64,000 nt of DNA from Streptomyces spectabilis (GTDB lineage: Bacteria > Actinomycetota > Actinomycetes > Streptomycetales > Streptomycetaceae): contig NZ_CP023690.1 of assembly GCF_008704795.1 (NCBI RefSeq), positions 744,001-808,000 of the forward strand. Reading direction: 5' to 3'. The first letter of the stretch is position 1, and the number at the start of each line of letters is the position of its first letter. Positions 54,858 to 63,479 of this stretch are shown here, piece after piece. Below the pieces are notes generated by a model. That model was not told where the DNA came from. It made no database searches and worked only from the letters and a program-made list of their open reading frames with translations. The position numbers and the translations under genes were made by a program.

Positions 54858-55523
54858 TCAGCACATCCCGGTCCGGGTGCGGCGCGCGTAGGCCCGGGCC
54901 GCTCTGGCCCGGTCGCCGCAGCGCGTGGAGCACCAGTGGCGGCGGCCGTGGCGCAACAGGTAGCGGTTGCAGGGGGTGGAGCCGCAGGCGGTGAGGCGTT
55001 CGGCGTCGGGCCCGGTCAGGAGGTCGGCGGCGTCGGCGGCCAGGGCGGCCAGGGCGTGCTCGACGATCTGGGTGGTGGGGTGCGAGGCGGCCCGGTACAG
55101 GCCTCGGGTCGGGTCCCAGTGCAGCAGGGAGGCCGCGGGCGCCCGCGTCAGGGCCTCGTTGACCGCCGCGAGCGCGCTCGCGGGCGCGGGGTGGCCGTCG
55201 ACATGGGCGGCGAGGAGGGCCCTGATCTGTTCGCGCAGCGCCCGCAGTTGCGCGGCGCACATCTCCTGGAGTCCGGCGTCGACGGGCGCGAGGCCGTGTT
55301 CGACGAGCCATCGGTTCGTCGCCGCGGGGCTGCCGAGCAGATCGAGGAACTGGCCGCCGGGCAGCGCGACCGCGCTGTTGGCGAAGTCGAGGGCGGGGTG
55401 CTCCTCCGCGCCCGGCGCGGGCGGCAGTTCCGGCCCGGCGGTCACGTCGTCGGCCTTCATGATGTGCGCCCGGTGGTCGCGCTGTTCCTCATGGCTCTCA
55501 TGGTAGGGCTTGCGTTCATCCAT
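54858..55523 (-). CDS. CGNR zinc-finger regulator
   Basis: A 221-residue protein with an N-terminal DUF1470/ABATE-like domain (LDFANSAVALPGGQFLDLLGSPAATNRWL) and a C-terminal CGNR zinc finger (ACGSTPCNRYLLRHGRRHWCSTRCGDRARAARAYARR) with Cys pairs Cx4C and Cx3C. These proteins are transcriptional regulators. The start at 55523 is supported by the longer frame carrying little extra; an ATG at 55532 is also possible. It is divergent from the metallo-hydrolase gene, with three ATCC(A/G)TGAG elements between them. Confidence 0.88.
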   Translation of the reverse strand: MDERKPYHESHEEQRDHRAHIMKADDVTAGPELPPAPGAEEHPALDFANSAVALPGGQFLDLLGSPAATNRWLVEHGLAPVDAGLQEMCAAQLRALREQIRALLAAHVDGHPAPASALAAVNEALTRAPAASLLHWDPTRGLYRAASHPTTQIVEHALAALAADAADLLTGPDAERLTACGSTPCNRYLLRHGRRHWCSTRCGDRARAARAYARRTRTGMC

Positions 55524-55572
55524 GAGAGACAACTAGCTTCATCTCACGGATACACCACTACTCATCCGTGAG
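55518..55572. promoter_or_regulatory. Three ATCCxTGAG elements, probable CGNR operator
   Basis: ATCCATGAG (55518-55526, overlapping the CGNR start), CTCACGGAT (55543-55551, the same element on the other strand) and ATCCGTGAG (55564-55572) lie in the divergent gap. The last two form an inverted repeat with a 12-nt spacer. They suggest a shared operator for both divergent genes. Confidence 0.6.
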
Positions 55573-55584
55573 GTGTTCTTCTTC

Positions 55585-56397
55585 ATGACCTCTTCCGGCG
55601 CGCCCGATTCCGTCACGCCCGATTCCGACTCGCCCAGCGAGCGGGTTCCCGTACGCGTCCTCGGCGGCCCGACCGCGCTCTTCGAGTACGGCGGCCTGAC
55701 GTTCCTCACCGACCCCACCTTCGACACGCCCCGCACGTACCCGGTGCCGGGCGGCGAGCTGGTCAAGACGGCGCCCGCCGCGGCCACGCCCGCCGAACTC
55801 GGCCGCGTCGACGTCGTCCTGCTCTCGCACGACGAGCACCCCGACAACCTCGACGAGTCGGGCCGGGCCCTGCTCGCCGGGACACCGCTCACCCTCACCA
55901 CCCCCAGCGGCGCCCGCCGCCTGGGCGGCGCAGCGCAGGGCCTGGCGCCGTGGACGTCGGTCGACCTGGACCGCCCCGACGGCAGGACGGTGACGGTGAC
56001 CGGCGTGCCCGCCCTGCACGGCCCGGAGGAGCTCGGCGTCGAGGAGGTCGAGGCCACCGTCGGCGAGGTCGTCGGCTTCGTCCTGACCTCGTCCGACCTG
56101 CCCACGGTGTACGTGAGCGGGGACAACGCCTCGCTCGGCCGGGTCCGTGAGATCGCCGCGCGCTTCGGCCCCGTCGACACCGCCGTCCTCTTCGCCGGAG
56201 CGCCGCGCGTCCCCGTCTTCGACGGCGCGCTCCTCGTCCTCAACAGCGCCCAGGCCGCCGAGGCCGCCGCGATCCTCGGGGCGCGCCGGGTCGTTCCCGT
56301 CCACTGCGACAGCTGGGCGCACTTCACCGAGGGCCACGACGACCTCGTGGCCGCCTTCAAGGCAGCGGGGCTCGACGACCGCCTCCAGGCGCGCTGA
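55585..56397 (+). CDS. Metallo-beta-lactamase-fold hydrolase
   Basis: A 270-residue protein of the metallo-beta-lactamase (UlaG-like) superfamily. The motif that usually reads HxHxDH is LSHDEHPDN, so the metal site is present in modified form; SGDNAS, FAGAP and VPVHCDSW follow as the later ligand regions. The function of such family members is often unknown. It begins after two GAGG-like sites; the ATG at 55585 is preferred to a GTG at 55573. It is divergent from the CGNR regulator and is probably its target. Confidence 0.85.
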   Translation: MTSSGAPDSVTPDSDSPSERVPVRVLGGPTALFEYGGLTFLTDPTFDTPRTYPVPGGELVKTAPAAATPAELGRVDVVLLSHDEHPDNLDESGRALLAGTPLTLTTPSGARRLGGAAQGLAPWTSVDLDRPDGRTVTVTGVPALHGPEELGVEEVEATVGEVVGFVLTSSDLPTVYVSGDNASLGRVREIAARFGPVDTAVLFAGAPRVPVFDGALLVLNSAQAAEAAAILGARRVVPVHCDSWAHFTEGHDDLVAAFKAAGLDDRLQAR

Positions 56398-56544
56398 ACT
56401 CCCGCCCGGACCAGGTCCGTTCCGGTCGACGAGACGCAGTCGTCCGCGTCGGCGTCACCAAACCTCTCCAACCCGAGGACCGCGCGGGTAAATTGACCAT
56501 GCCGCCCACGGCGGGCGCGCCTCGTCGGGGGGTTGGGGTAGGAA

Positions 56545-59295
56545 ATGCGCGGCACGGTCCTGGACGGGCGGTACACGCTCACGGAGCGAATAGGCGCGGG
56601 AGGCATGGGAGCCGTCTGGCGGGCCCGCGACGCGCGCCTCGACCGGGACGTGGCCGTCAAACTGCTCGGTCTGCCCCGGCACACGTCGGGGCCCGAGCGG
56701 GAGCGGATGCTCGCGCTCTTCGTACGGGAGGCGCGGGCCGCCGCGGCCCTCGACAGCTCGTACATCGTGCCGGTCTTCGACCACGGCGCGGACGGGGACG
56801 TCCCGTATCTCGTCATGCCGCTCCTGACGGGTCGTACGGTGAACGCGCTGCTCACCGACGGGGACGGCCTGGATCCCGAGCGGGTGGTGGACATCGCGGG
56901 GCAGGTGTGCCGGGCCCTGGCCGTCGCCCACCGGGCGGGCATCGTGCACCGGGACATCAAGCCGGCCAACGTGATCGTGACCGACGAGGGCACGGTGAAG
57001 GTCCTCGACTTCGGCATCGCCAAGTTCCTCGACGCGACCGGGGCGACCGGCGCCTACCTCACCCGCACCTCCGACTCCCCCATCGGCACGCTGCACTACA
57101 TGGCCCCCGAGCGGTTCACGCGCGGGCCCGCCGACGGACGCACCGACGTGTACTCCCTGGGCTGCATGGTCCACGAGATGCTCACCGGCTCACCTCCCTT
57201 CGACGCACCGTCGGAGGCCGCCCTGATGCACTGCCACGTGTACGAGACTCCGGCCGCACCGTCCGTACGGCGTCCGGACCTCGCGCGCGGATGGGACGAG
57301 CTGGTCGGCCGGCTCCTGGCGAAGGACCCCGCGGGCCGACCGGACGCCGACGGCGCCCGCGTGGCCCTGGAGGCCCTGGCACGCACGTCTGCCGCCCTGC
57401 CCGCGCCGGTGCCCCCGGCCGCGCCGCCGGAGCCGAGGGGCGCGACCTCCTACCCGCTCGCCCCGCCCAGGCCGCAGGGCCCGCCGACACCGTGGCCCGT
57501 GCCCCAGCCGCTGCTCACGGTGGGGAACGGCCCGCGTCCGTGGTGGCGAAGATGGTGGCTCCCCGCCGGGGCGGCCGTCGCCGTCGCCGCGATCGTCGCC
57601 ACGTTCACCATCGTCCAGCCCTTCGGCAAGGGCGACGGCGGTGACGACTCCGGCAAAAAGACGACCGACACGTCCGAACGGCGGGTGCCCGACGGCAAGA
57701 CCGGCGTGGCCGAGGTGGCCAGGACCGAGACGCTGACCACCGGCACGGCCGCGGACTCCAGGGGCCCCGCGCCCACTGTCACAGGGGCCAATAAGGGCGG
57801 CACGGTCACCGTCGTCGAACCCGGCGACATCACGACCGTCGACCCCGGCAAGATGTGGTCGGGCACCGACCGGCTCGTCTCCCGCCTGGTCTACCGCAGC
57901 CTGACGGGCCTCAAGACGCAGCCCGACGGCACGGTCAAGCTGGTCGGCGACCTCGCCACCGACACCGGACGCCTCTCGTCCGGCGGCCGGACCTGGACGT
58001 TCACCCTCAAGGAAGGGCTCACGTACAACGACGGCTCCCGGGTGCGGGCCCAGGACTTCGCCTACGCCGTCGAGCGCACGCTCGACCCCGCGTTCGCCTC
58101 CGGCGACAGGACCGTACGCAACTGGATCATGGGCCCCGGCAACGCCGACGACCGCACGCTGGCCCCGGGCGCCATCGAGACCCCCGACGACCGGACCGTC
58201 GTCTTCCATCTCGACCGCGCCCACCCGGACTTCAACGTCGCCCTCGCCGGGCCCTCCGCCGCCCCCGTGCCCAGGGGGGCGAAGGAGGCGAGCTCCGGGG
58301 CCATGCCGTCGACCGGCCCGTACCAGATCACCACGTACACGGGCGCGAAGAACATCACCCTGGCGCGCAATCCCGAGTGGAAGGCCGACACCGACCCGCT
58401 GCGCACCGCGTACCCGGACACGTACCGGGTCGAGGGAGGTCTCACCGTCGACCAGATCAAGTCCCGCACCCTGGCGGCCGGTCCGGGCGACGCGGTGATG
58501 TCCTTCACCGGTTCGCTTCGCCAGGCCTCCCTCGGCAAGGCCACCGGCACCGGGCGGCTCTCGGCGCCCGCCTCGTACGTGCACGCGTACGTCGTGAACA
58601 CCGCCCGGGTGAAGGACCGCAAGGTCCGCAGGGCCATCGCGACCGCCCTGCCCGCGGGCGACGTCCTCGCGGCGAGCGGCGAGGACGGCACCGTGCAGCA
58701 CAGCCTGCTGCCGCCCGGCATCCGCGGGGCCGACACCTTCGACCTGTACGGCGCCGGGGAGCGCGGCGACCCGGCCAAGGCGCGGGCGCTCCTGAAGGAC
58801 GCGGACGAGAGCGGCTACCGGATCACCCTCGGGTACGGCTCGGACACGGACGCCAAGCGTGCCGACGTGATCGAGGCAGCCCTGGAGCGGGCCGGATTCC
58901 GGGTCAAGGTCGAGCGCGCCGACATCTCCGCCTATTACAAGAACGCGGGCGAGGGCAAGTACGACCTGTTCCGCTTCCCGGTGGGCGGTGGGCTGCCCGT
59001 GGCCTCCACGTTCATGCCGGACTACTTCGACGGCGAGTTCACCTACCCCGCCTCGTCGAACTACTCCCGCCTCAAGAGCGCCGGCGTCGACGCGGCGATC
59101 GAGGCGGCCGACTCCGCGAACTCCCTGTCCGCCGCGGGCGAGCTGTGGTCCAAGGTCGACCGCCGCGTGATGGAGGAGGCCGCGGTCGTGCCGGTGTACG
59201 TGCCGGTGCGCACGTTCCTGTACTCGAAGGCGCTGCGCGGGCTCCAGGTCGACCTGGACGGGGTGTCGCCGCTCAACGCGTACGTGCGCCGCTGA
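56545..59295 (+). CDS. Ser/Thr kinase fused to an extracellular family-5 solute-binding domain
   Basis: A 916-residue receptor kinase. The kinase domain (about 8-275) is complete: GAGGMGAVWRA, VAVKLL, HRDIKPANV, DFGIAKF and GTLHYMAPER. A Pro-rich linker leads to one membrane helix (WWLPAGAAVAVAAIVATFTIV, about 337-357). Outside, residues about 420-916 form a complete SBP_bac_5-type peptide/nickel-binding fold (GGTVTVVEPGDITTVDPGKMW, ... WTFTLKEGLTYNDGSRVRAQDFAYAVERTLDP, ... GPYQITTYTGAKNITLARNPEWK). Substrate binding outside could thus control phosphorylation inside. No permease or ATPase genes of an ABC importer lie nearby, so the domain acts as a sensor rather than for transport. Confidence 0.92.
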   Translation: MRGTVLDGRYTLTERIGAGGMGAVWRARDARLDRDVAVKLLGLPRHTSGPERERMLALFVREARAAAALDSSYIVPVFDHGADGDVPYLVMPLLTGRTVNALLTDGDGLDPERVVDIAGQVCRALAVAHRAGIVHRDIKPANVIVTDEGTVKVLDFGIAKFLDATGATGAYLTRTSDSPIGTLHYMAPERFTRGPADGRTDVYSLGCMVHEMLTGSPPFDAPSEAALMHCHVYETPAAPSVRRPDLARGWDELVGRLLAKDPAGRPDADGARVALEALARTSAALPAPVPPAAPPEPRGATSYPLAPPRPQGPPTPWPVPQPLLTVGNGPRPWWRRWWLPAGAAVAVAAIVATFTIVQPFGKGDGGDDSGKKTTDTSERRVPDGKTGVAEVARTETLTTGTAADSRGPAPTVTGANKGGTVTVVEPGDITTVDPGKMWSGTDRLVSRLVYRSLTGLKTQPDGTVKLVGDLATDTGRLSSGGRTWTFTLKEGLTYNDGSRVRAQDFAYAVERTLDPAFASGDRTVRNWIMGPGNADDRTLAPGAIETPDDRTVVFHLDRAHPDFNVALAGPSAAPVPRGAKEASSGAMPSTGPYQITTYTGAKNITLARNPEWKADTDPLRTAYPDTYRVEGGLTVDQIKSRTLAAGPGDAVMSFTGSLRQASLGKATGTGRLSAPASYVHAYVVNTARVKDRKVRRAIATALPAGDVLAASGEDGTVQHSLLPPGIRGADTFDLYGAGERGDPAKARALLKDADESGYRITLGYGSDTDAKRADVIEAALERAGFRVKVERADISAYYKNAGEGKYDLFRFPVGGGLPVASTFMPDYFDGEFTYPASSNYSRLKSAGVDAAIEAADSANSLSAAGELWSKVDRRVMEEAAVVPVYVPVRTFLYSKALRGLQVDLDGVSPLNAYVRR

Positions 59296-59376
59296 CCCGG
59301 CCCGGTGGCCTCCGACCTCGGACGTAGGTCCGGTGCCCCATGCGCGCTCCCCCGGCGCTGGCTACGGTCGATCACC

Positions 59377-59838
59377 ATGCAGACCACTGACAGCACACGC
59401 CGCGACCTGCGGGAACGTACCCGCGACACACGGGAGCGCCTCGGCCGCGAACGGGACGTCTGGGTGTCCACCGCGCACCCGGACCGGGGCCCGCACCAAG
59501 TACCGCTGTGGTTCTGGTGGGACGGGCACGCGCTGTGGCTGTGCACCGGCGAGGCCACGGCGACCGCGCGCAACCTCCGGGCGGATCCGCGCGTGCGCCT
59601 GGCCCTGCCGGACACGTCCGACGTGGTGCAGCTGCGCGGGACGGCGGAGTGCTTCCCCGCGCGGGAAGTGCCCGAGGAGGGCGCCGCCGGATTCACGGCG
59701 AAGTTCGGCTGGGACCCGCGGGCGGACGAGGGGTCGTTCGTCTATGTACGGGTGAGTCCGGAGACCGTACTTGCCTGGCGAGGCGAGGCCGAACTGACCG
59801 GACGGGTCCTCATGCGCAAGGGCGCGTGGCTCGGGTAG
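59377..59838 (+). CDS. Pyridoxamine 5'-phosphate oxidase-like flavoprotein
   Basis: A 153-residue protein of the PNPOx-like split-barrel fold (WVSTAHPDRGPHQVPLWFWWDGHALWLCTG, ... ARNLRADPRVRLALPD, ... VVQLRGTAECF). Members of this type bind FMN or F420 and are mostly of unknown substrate. The start ATG at 59377 has no clear Shine-Dalgarno. It follows the receptor kinase by 81 bp and precedes the LysR gene. Confidence 0.85.
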   Translation: MQTTDSTRRDLRERTRDTRERLGRERDVWVSTAHPDRGPHQVPLWFWWDGHALWLCTGEATATARNLRADPRVRLALPDTSDVVQLRGTAECFPAREVPEEGAAGFTAKFGWDPRADEGSFVYVRVSPETVLAWRGEAELTGRVLMRKGAWLG

Positions 59839-59872
59839 CCGCGGTCCGGTCGCTTCCTGAGAGGGTGCGCCC

Positions 59873-60772
59873 ATGGATGTGCGACAGCTGGAGTACTTTC
59901 TCGCGATCGTCGACCGTGGTGGGTTCAACCGGGCGGCCACGGCACTGTACGTGTCGCAGCCGTCGCTCTCGCAGGCCGTGCGGGCCCTGGAGCGCGACAT
60001 CGGCACGGAGCTGTTCCACCGCATCGGGCGCCGGGCGGTCCTCACCGAGGCGGGCAGGGCTCTCATCGAACCGGCGCGCTCGGCCGTGCGGAGCCTGGAG
60101 ACCGCGCGGGCGAGCGTGGCGGCCGTGCGCGAGCTGCGCGAGGGCCGCCTCGACATCGCCTCCATGCCGTCGCAGGCGGTCGAGCCGCTCACCACGCTGA
60201 TCCGCGCCTTCAGCGACGACCACCCAGGTGTCTCGGTGGCTGTGAAGGCGGCGTTCACCGCGCGGGACGTGATCGACATGGTGCGTACCGGCGCGGTCGA
60301 GCTGGGGCTCCTCGCGACCGCGGGAACCGTGTCCGAGAAGGAGGTCGCCGCGCACGTCCTCGGGCGGCAGAGGTTCGTGCTCGTCGTGCCGCCCGGCGGC
60401 TCCTTCGCCGGGCGGTCCGCGCTGGCCTGCGAGGAGCTGGCCGGGCAGCGGCTGATCGTCGGGCAGCCGGGCACCGGCATGCGCGCCTATGTCGACGCGC
60501 TGCGCGAGAAGGGCGTCGACTTCACCGTGGCCGCGGAGACCGAGCACCGGGTGGCCCTGCTGCCGCTCGTCCTCGCCGGGGTCGGGCTCGCCGTCGTCAC
60601 GGACTCCTGGCGGGAGTTCGCACGGCAGGCGGGCACCCGCGTCCTGGACATCGAGCCCGCGACCACGCTGGACATCGCCCTGGTCAGCAGGCGCGGCGTG
60701 CTCTCCCCCGCGGCCGCCGCGTTCGCCGCGGCCGCCGTCGAGTCCCGCACCACGGACGAGGCCCACCGATAG
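59873..60772 (+). CDS. LysR family transcriptional regulator
   Basis: A 299-residue LysR-type regulator. The N-terminal winged helix (MDVRQLEYFLAIVDRGGFNRAATALYVSQPSLSQAVRALERDIGTELFHRIGRRAVLTEAG) is textbook, followed by the periplasmic-binding-like effector domain (LIRAFSDDHPGVSVAVK ... PGTGMRAYVD). GAGAGGG precedes the start. It is 70 bp upstream of a tartrate-type dehydrogenase and a dicarboxylate symporter, which it probably controls in response to a C4 dicarboxylate. Confidence 0.93.
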   Translation: MDVRQLEYFLAIVDRGGFNRAATALYVSQPSLSQAVRALERDIGTELFHRIGRRAVLTEAGRALIEPARSAVRSLETARASVAAVRELREGRLDIASMPSQAVEPLTTLIRAFSDDHPGVSVAVKAAFTARDVIDMVRTGAVELGLLATAGTVSEKEVAAHVLGRQRFVLVVPPGGSFAGRSALACEELAGQRLIVGQPGTGMRAYVDALREKGVDFTVAAETEHRVALLPLVLAGVGLAVVTDSWREFARQAGTRVLDIEPATTLDIALVSRRGVLSPAAAAFAAAAVESRTTDEAHR

Positions 60773-60777
60773 GGGCC

Positions 60778-60788
60778 GCCTATAAGGC
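60778..60788. promoter_or_regulatory. Short inverted repeat before the dehydrogenase gene
   Basis: GCCT-ATA-AGGC (60778-60788) lies in the 70-bp gap between the LysR gene and the dehydrogenase. LysR regulators bind imperfect dyads near the promoters they control, but the match to the T-N11-A core is weak. Confidence 0.3.
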
Positions 60789-60842
60789 AGATCCGGTTTG
60801 CGTCTTGGACGCCGGTGCGGGCGCGTTGCTGGAATCGACGGC

Positions 60843-61901
60843 ATGACGAACCACCGCATCGCCCTGATCCCCGGCGACGGCATCGGCACCGAAGTGCTGC
60901 CCGCCGCGCAGCAGGTCCTCGACGTCCTCGGCCGTCGGCACGGCTTCGGCCTGACCTACACCTCGTACGACGACTGGTCCTGCGAGCGCTATCTGCGCGA
61001 GGGCGCGATGATGCCCGCCGACGGCCTCGACCAGCTGCGTGACAAGGACGCCATCCTCCTGGGCGCGGTGGGCCACCCCGAGGTGCCCGACCACGTCTCG
61101 CTGTGGGGTCTCCTCATCCCGATCCGGCGGGGCTTTCGCCAGTACGTCAACCTGCGGCCCATCCGCGTCTTCGAGGGCATCGAGAGCCCGGTGCGGACCG
61201 CGCGCGCGGGCGCCGTCGACTTCGTGGTCGTCCGCGAGAACGTGGAGGGCGAGTACAGCCAGGTCGGCGGCCGCTTCAACAGTGGCTTCCCCGACGAACT
61301 CGCCGTGCAGGAGGCCGTGTTCACCCGGGCCGGTGTCAGCCGCGTCCTGGACTACGCCTTCGGCCTCGCGGCGCGCCGGGGCGGCCGCCTCACGTCGGCC
61401 ACGAAGTCGAACGGCATCGTGCACACCATGCCCTTCTGGGACGAGCTCGTCGCCGAGCGCGCGAGCGGCTTCCCCCAGGTCGCCTGGGACCAGGAGCACA
61501 TCGACGCCCTGGCGGCGAAGTTCGTCCTCGAACCGGGCCGCTTCGACGTGGTGGTCGCCTCCAACCTCTTCGGCGACATCCTCAGCGACCTCGCCGCCGC
61601 GATCGCCGGGTCCATCGGCATCGCACCGGCCGCCAACCTCAACCCCGAGCGCGCGTACCCCTCGATGTTCGAGCCGGTGCACGGCTCGGCACCCGACATC
61701 GCGGGCCAGGGCGTCGCCAACCCGCTGGGCGCGATCTGGTCGGCGGCCATGATGCTCGACCACCTGGGCCATCCGGCGGCCGCCAAGGACGTCACCGACG
61801 CGGTCGCGGGCGTCCTCGCCAAGACCGACGTGCGCACCCGCGACCTGGGCGGCACCGCCACGACCGCCGAGTTCACCGACAAGCTCCTCGAACTCCTCTG
61901 A
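60843..61901 (+). CDS. Tartrate dehydrogenase/decarboxylase (isopropylmalate dehydrogenase superfamily)
   Basis: A 352-residue NAD-dependent beta-decarboxylating dehydrogenase. The N-terminal HRIALIPGDGIGTEVLPAA, YVNLRPIRVFEGIESPVR and VVRENVEGEYSQVGGR are typical of the tartrate/D-malate dehydrogenase (TtuC/DmlA) branch, and the metal-binding Asp lie in VVASNLFGDILSDLAA. It oxidises tartrate or D-malate with Mn2+ and can decarboxylate the product. The start at 60843 gives the family N-terminus (MTNHRIALIPG); the frame is open further upstream. It is followed by a dicarboxylate symporter. Confidence 0.9.
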   Translation: MTNHRIALIPGDGIGTEVLPAAQQVLDVLGRRHGFGLTYTSYDDWSCERYLREGAMMPADGLDQLRDKDAILLGAVGHPEVPDHVSLWGLLIPIRRGFRQYVNLRPIRVFEGIESPVRTARAGAVDFVVVRENVEGEYSQVGGRFNSGFPDELAVQEAVFTRAGVSRVLDYAFGLAARRGGRLTSATKSNGIVHTMPFWDELVAERASGFPQVAWDQEHIDALAAKFVLEPGRFDVVVASNLFGDILSDLAAAIAGSIGIAPAANLNPERAYPSMFEPVHGSAPDIAGQGVANPLGAIWSAAMMLDHLGHPAAAKDVTDAVAGVLAKTDVRTRDLGGTATTAEFTDKLLELL

Positions 61902-62001
61902 CCTCCGCCCGTGAGCCCGTCCTCCGCCCCGTGAGCCGCCGGCGGCCGCCGCGAGCAGCCCACAGGCCGGTCGCGCCCGTTCCTCGACGAGGAGAAACGC
62001 C

Positions 62002-63372
62002 ATGGCAGCACCCGCGTCCTCCGCACCGGCACCCGCCCCCGCACCCGGGCGGCCCTGGTACCGGCAGCTCTACTTCTGGGTCCTGACCGCCATCGTCACC
62101 GGGGTGCTCACCGGCTGGCTGTGGCCTTCGGTCGGCACCGCCCTGGAGCCAGTGGGCACCACCTTCGTCTCCGCCATCAAGATGCTCATCGCGCCGATCG
62201 TCTTCCTCACCGTCGTGGCGGGCATCGGCGGCGTCGACAGCCTGGGCCGCGTCGGTCGCGTGGGCCTGAAGTCACTGCTCTACTTCCAGGCGGGAACGCT
62301 CGCCGCCCTGCTCGTGGGCCTGCTGGCCGTCAACCTGTTCCAGCCCGGCGCGGGCGTCCACGCCGACCCGGGGGCACTCCGCCTGGAGGGCGACGCGCGT
62401 CAGTACGTCAAGGACGGGCAGGACCAGGACTGGTGGCACTTCCTCACCGACATCGTCCCCGACAGCGCCGTCGGCGCCTTCGCCGAGGGCAACATCCTCC
62501 AGGTCATCTTTCTGTCGGTGCTCTTCGGCGTCGCCCTCAAGGCCGTCGGACCGATCGGCGAACCGCTCGTCGAGGGCGTCCACCGCCTCAGCGCCGTCGC
62601 CTTCAAGATCCTGCACTATGTGATGCTGGCCGCTCCCGTGGGCGCCTTCGGCGCGATGGCGTACACCATCGGCGCGTACGGGATCTCCACACTCACCAGC
62701 CTCGGGCAGCTCATCGGGCTCTTCTACGGCACGTCCGCGTTCTTCGTGATCGTGGTGCTCGGCGCGGTCACCGCCGCCCTCAGGATCAACATCTTCCGGC
62801 TGCTCCGCCATCTGCGCGAGGAGTTCGTCCTCGTCCTCGGCACCTCGTCGTCCGAGAGCGCCCTGCCACGTCTGATGCAGAAGCTCGAAGGGCTCGGCAT
62901 CCGGCGCGACATCGTCGGCCTGACGGTGCCCACGGGCTACTCCTTCAACCTGGACGGCAGCTCGATCTATCTGTCCCTGGCCGCCGTCTACATCGCCCAG
63001 GCGACCGACACCCCGCTGAGCGTCGGCCAGCAGCTCGGCCTGCTCGCCGTCATGATCCTGACGTCGAAGGGGTCCGGCGGGATCACCGGGGCCGGGTTCA
63101 TCGCCCTGGCCGCGACGCTGTCCACGGTGGGCACGGTCCCCGCGGCGGGCATCATGCTCATCTTCGGCATCGACAAGTTCATGTCCGAGTGCCGTGCCCT
63201 GACCAACCTCGCGGGCAACAGCGTGGCCACGCTCGTCGTCGCCCGCTGGGAGAACGACCTCGACGCGGCGCGCGTCAACGAGGTGCTGAGAGCCCGTGCC
63301 CCGCATCCCGCCCCGGCCGCGGACGCCGGGGACCAGGGCGAGGTCCCGGTGGAGGTGCCGAGCAAGGCCTGA
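62002..63372 (+). CDS. Dicarboxylate/cation symporter (DAACS family)
   Basis: A 456-residue membrane transporter of the glutamate/dicarboxylate:cation symporter family. Hallmarks: [21 protein letters not shown], the serine-rich hairpin [35 protein letters not shown] and [19 protein letters not shown] near the C-terminus, the substrate-binding region. It imports C4-dicarboxylates such as tartrate, malate or succinate. GAGGAGAAACGCC precedes the ATG at 62002. It follows the dehydrogenase by 100 bp, forming a catabolic unit with the LysR regulator. Confidence 0.93.
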   Translation: MAAPASSAPAPAPAPGRPWYRQLYFWVLTAIVTGVLTGWLWPSVGTALEPVGTTFVSAIKMLIAPIVFLTVVAGIGGVDSLGRVGRVGLKSLLYFQAGTLAALLVGLLAVNLFQPGAGVHADPGALRLEGDARQYVKDGQDQDWWHFLTDIVPDSAVGAFAEGNILQVIFLSVLFGVALKAVGPIGEPLVEGVHRLSAVAFKILHYVMLAAPVGAFGAMAYTIGAYGISTLTSLGQLIGLFYGTSAFFVIVVLGAVTAALRINIFRLLRHLREEFVLVLGTSSSESALPRLMQKLEGLGIRRDIVGLTVPTGYSFNLDGSSIYLSLAAVYIAQATDTPLSVGQQLGLLAVMILTSKGSGGITGAGFIALAATLSTVGTVPAAGIMLIFGIDKFMSECRALTNLAGNSVATLVVARWENDLDAARVNEVLRARAPHPAPAADAGDQGEVPVEVPSKA

Positions 63373-63479
63373 GCCGCCTGGCGGCGGGCGCCGTCGGGCC
63401 TTCCTCTAGAGTGCTTGCGTCCCCTGGACGCGCCCGGCCCCGGCCGACGACGCGTGCCGCCCCCGACCGAGGAACGACC

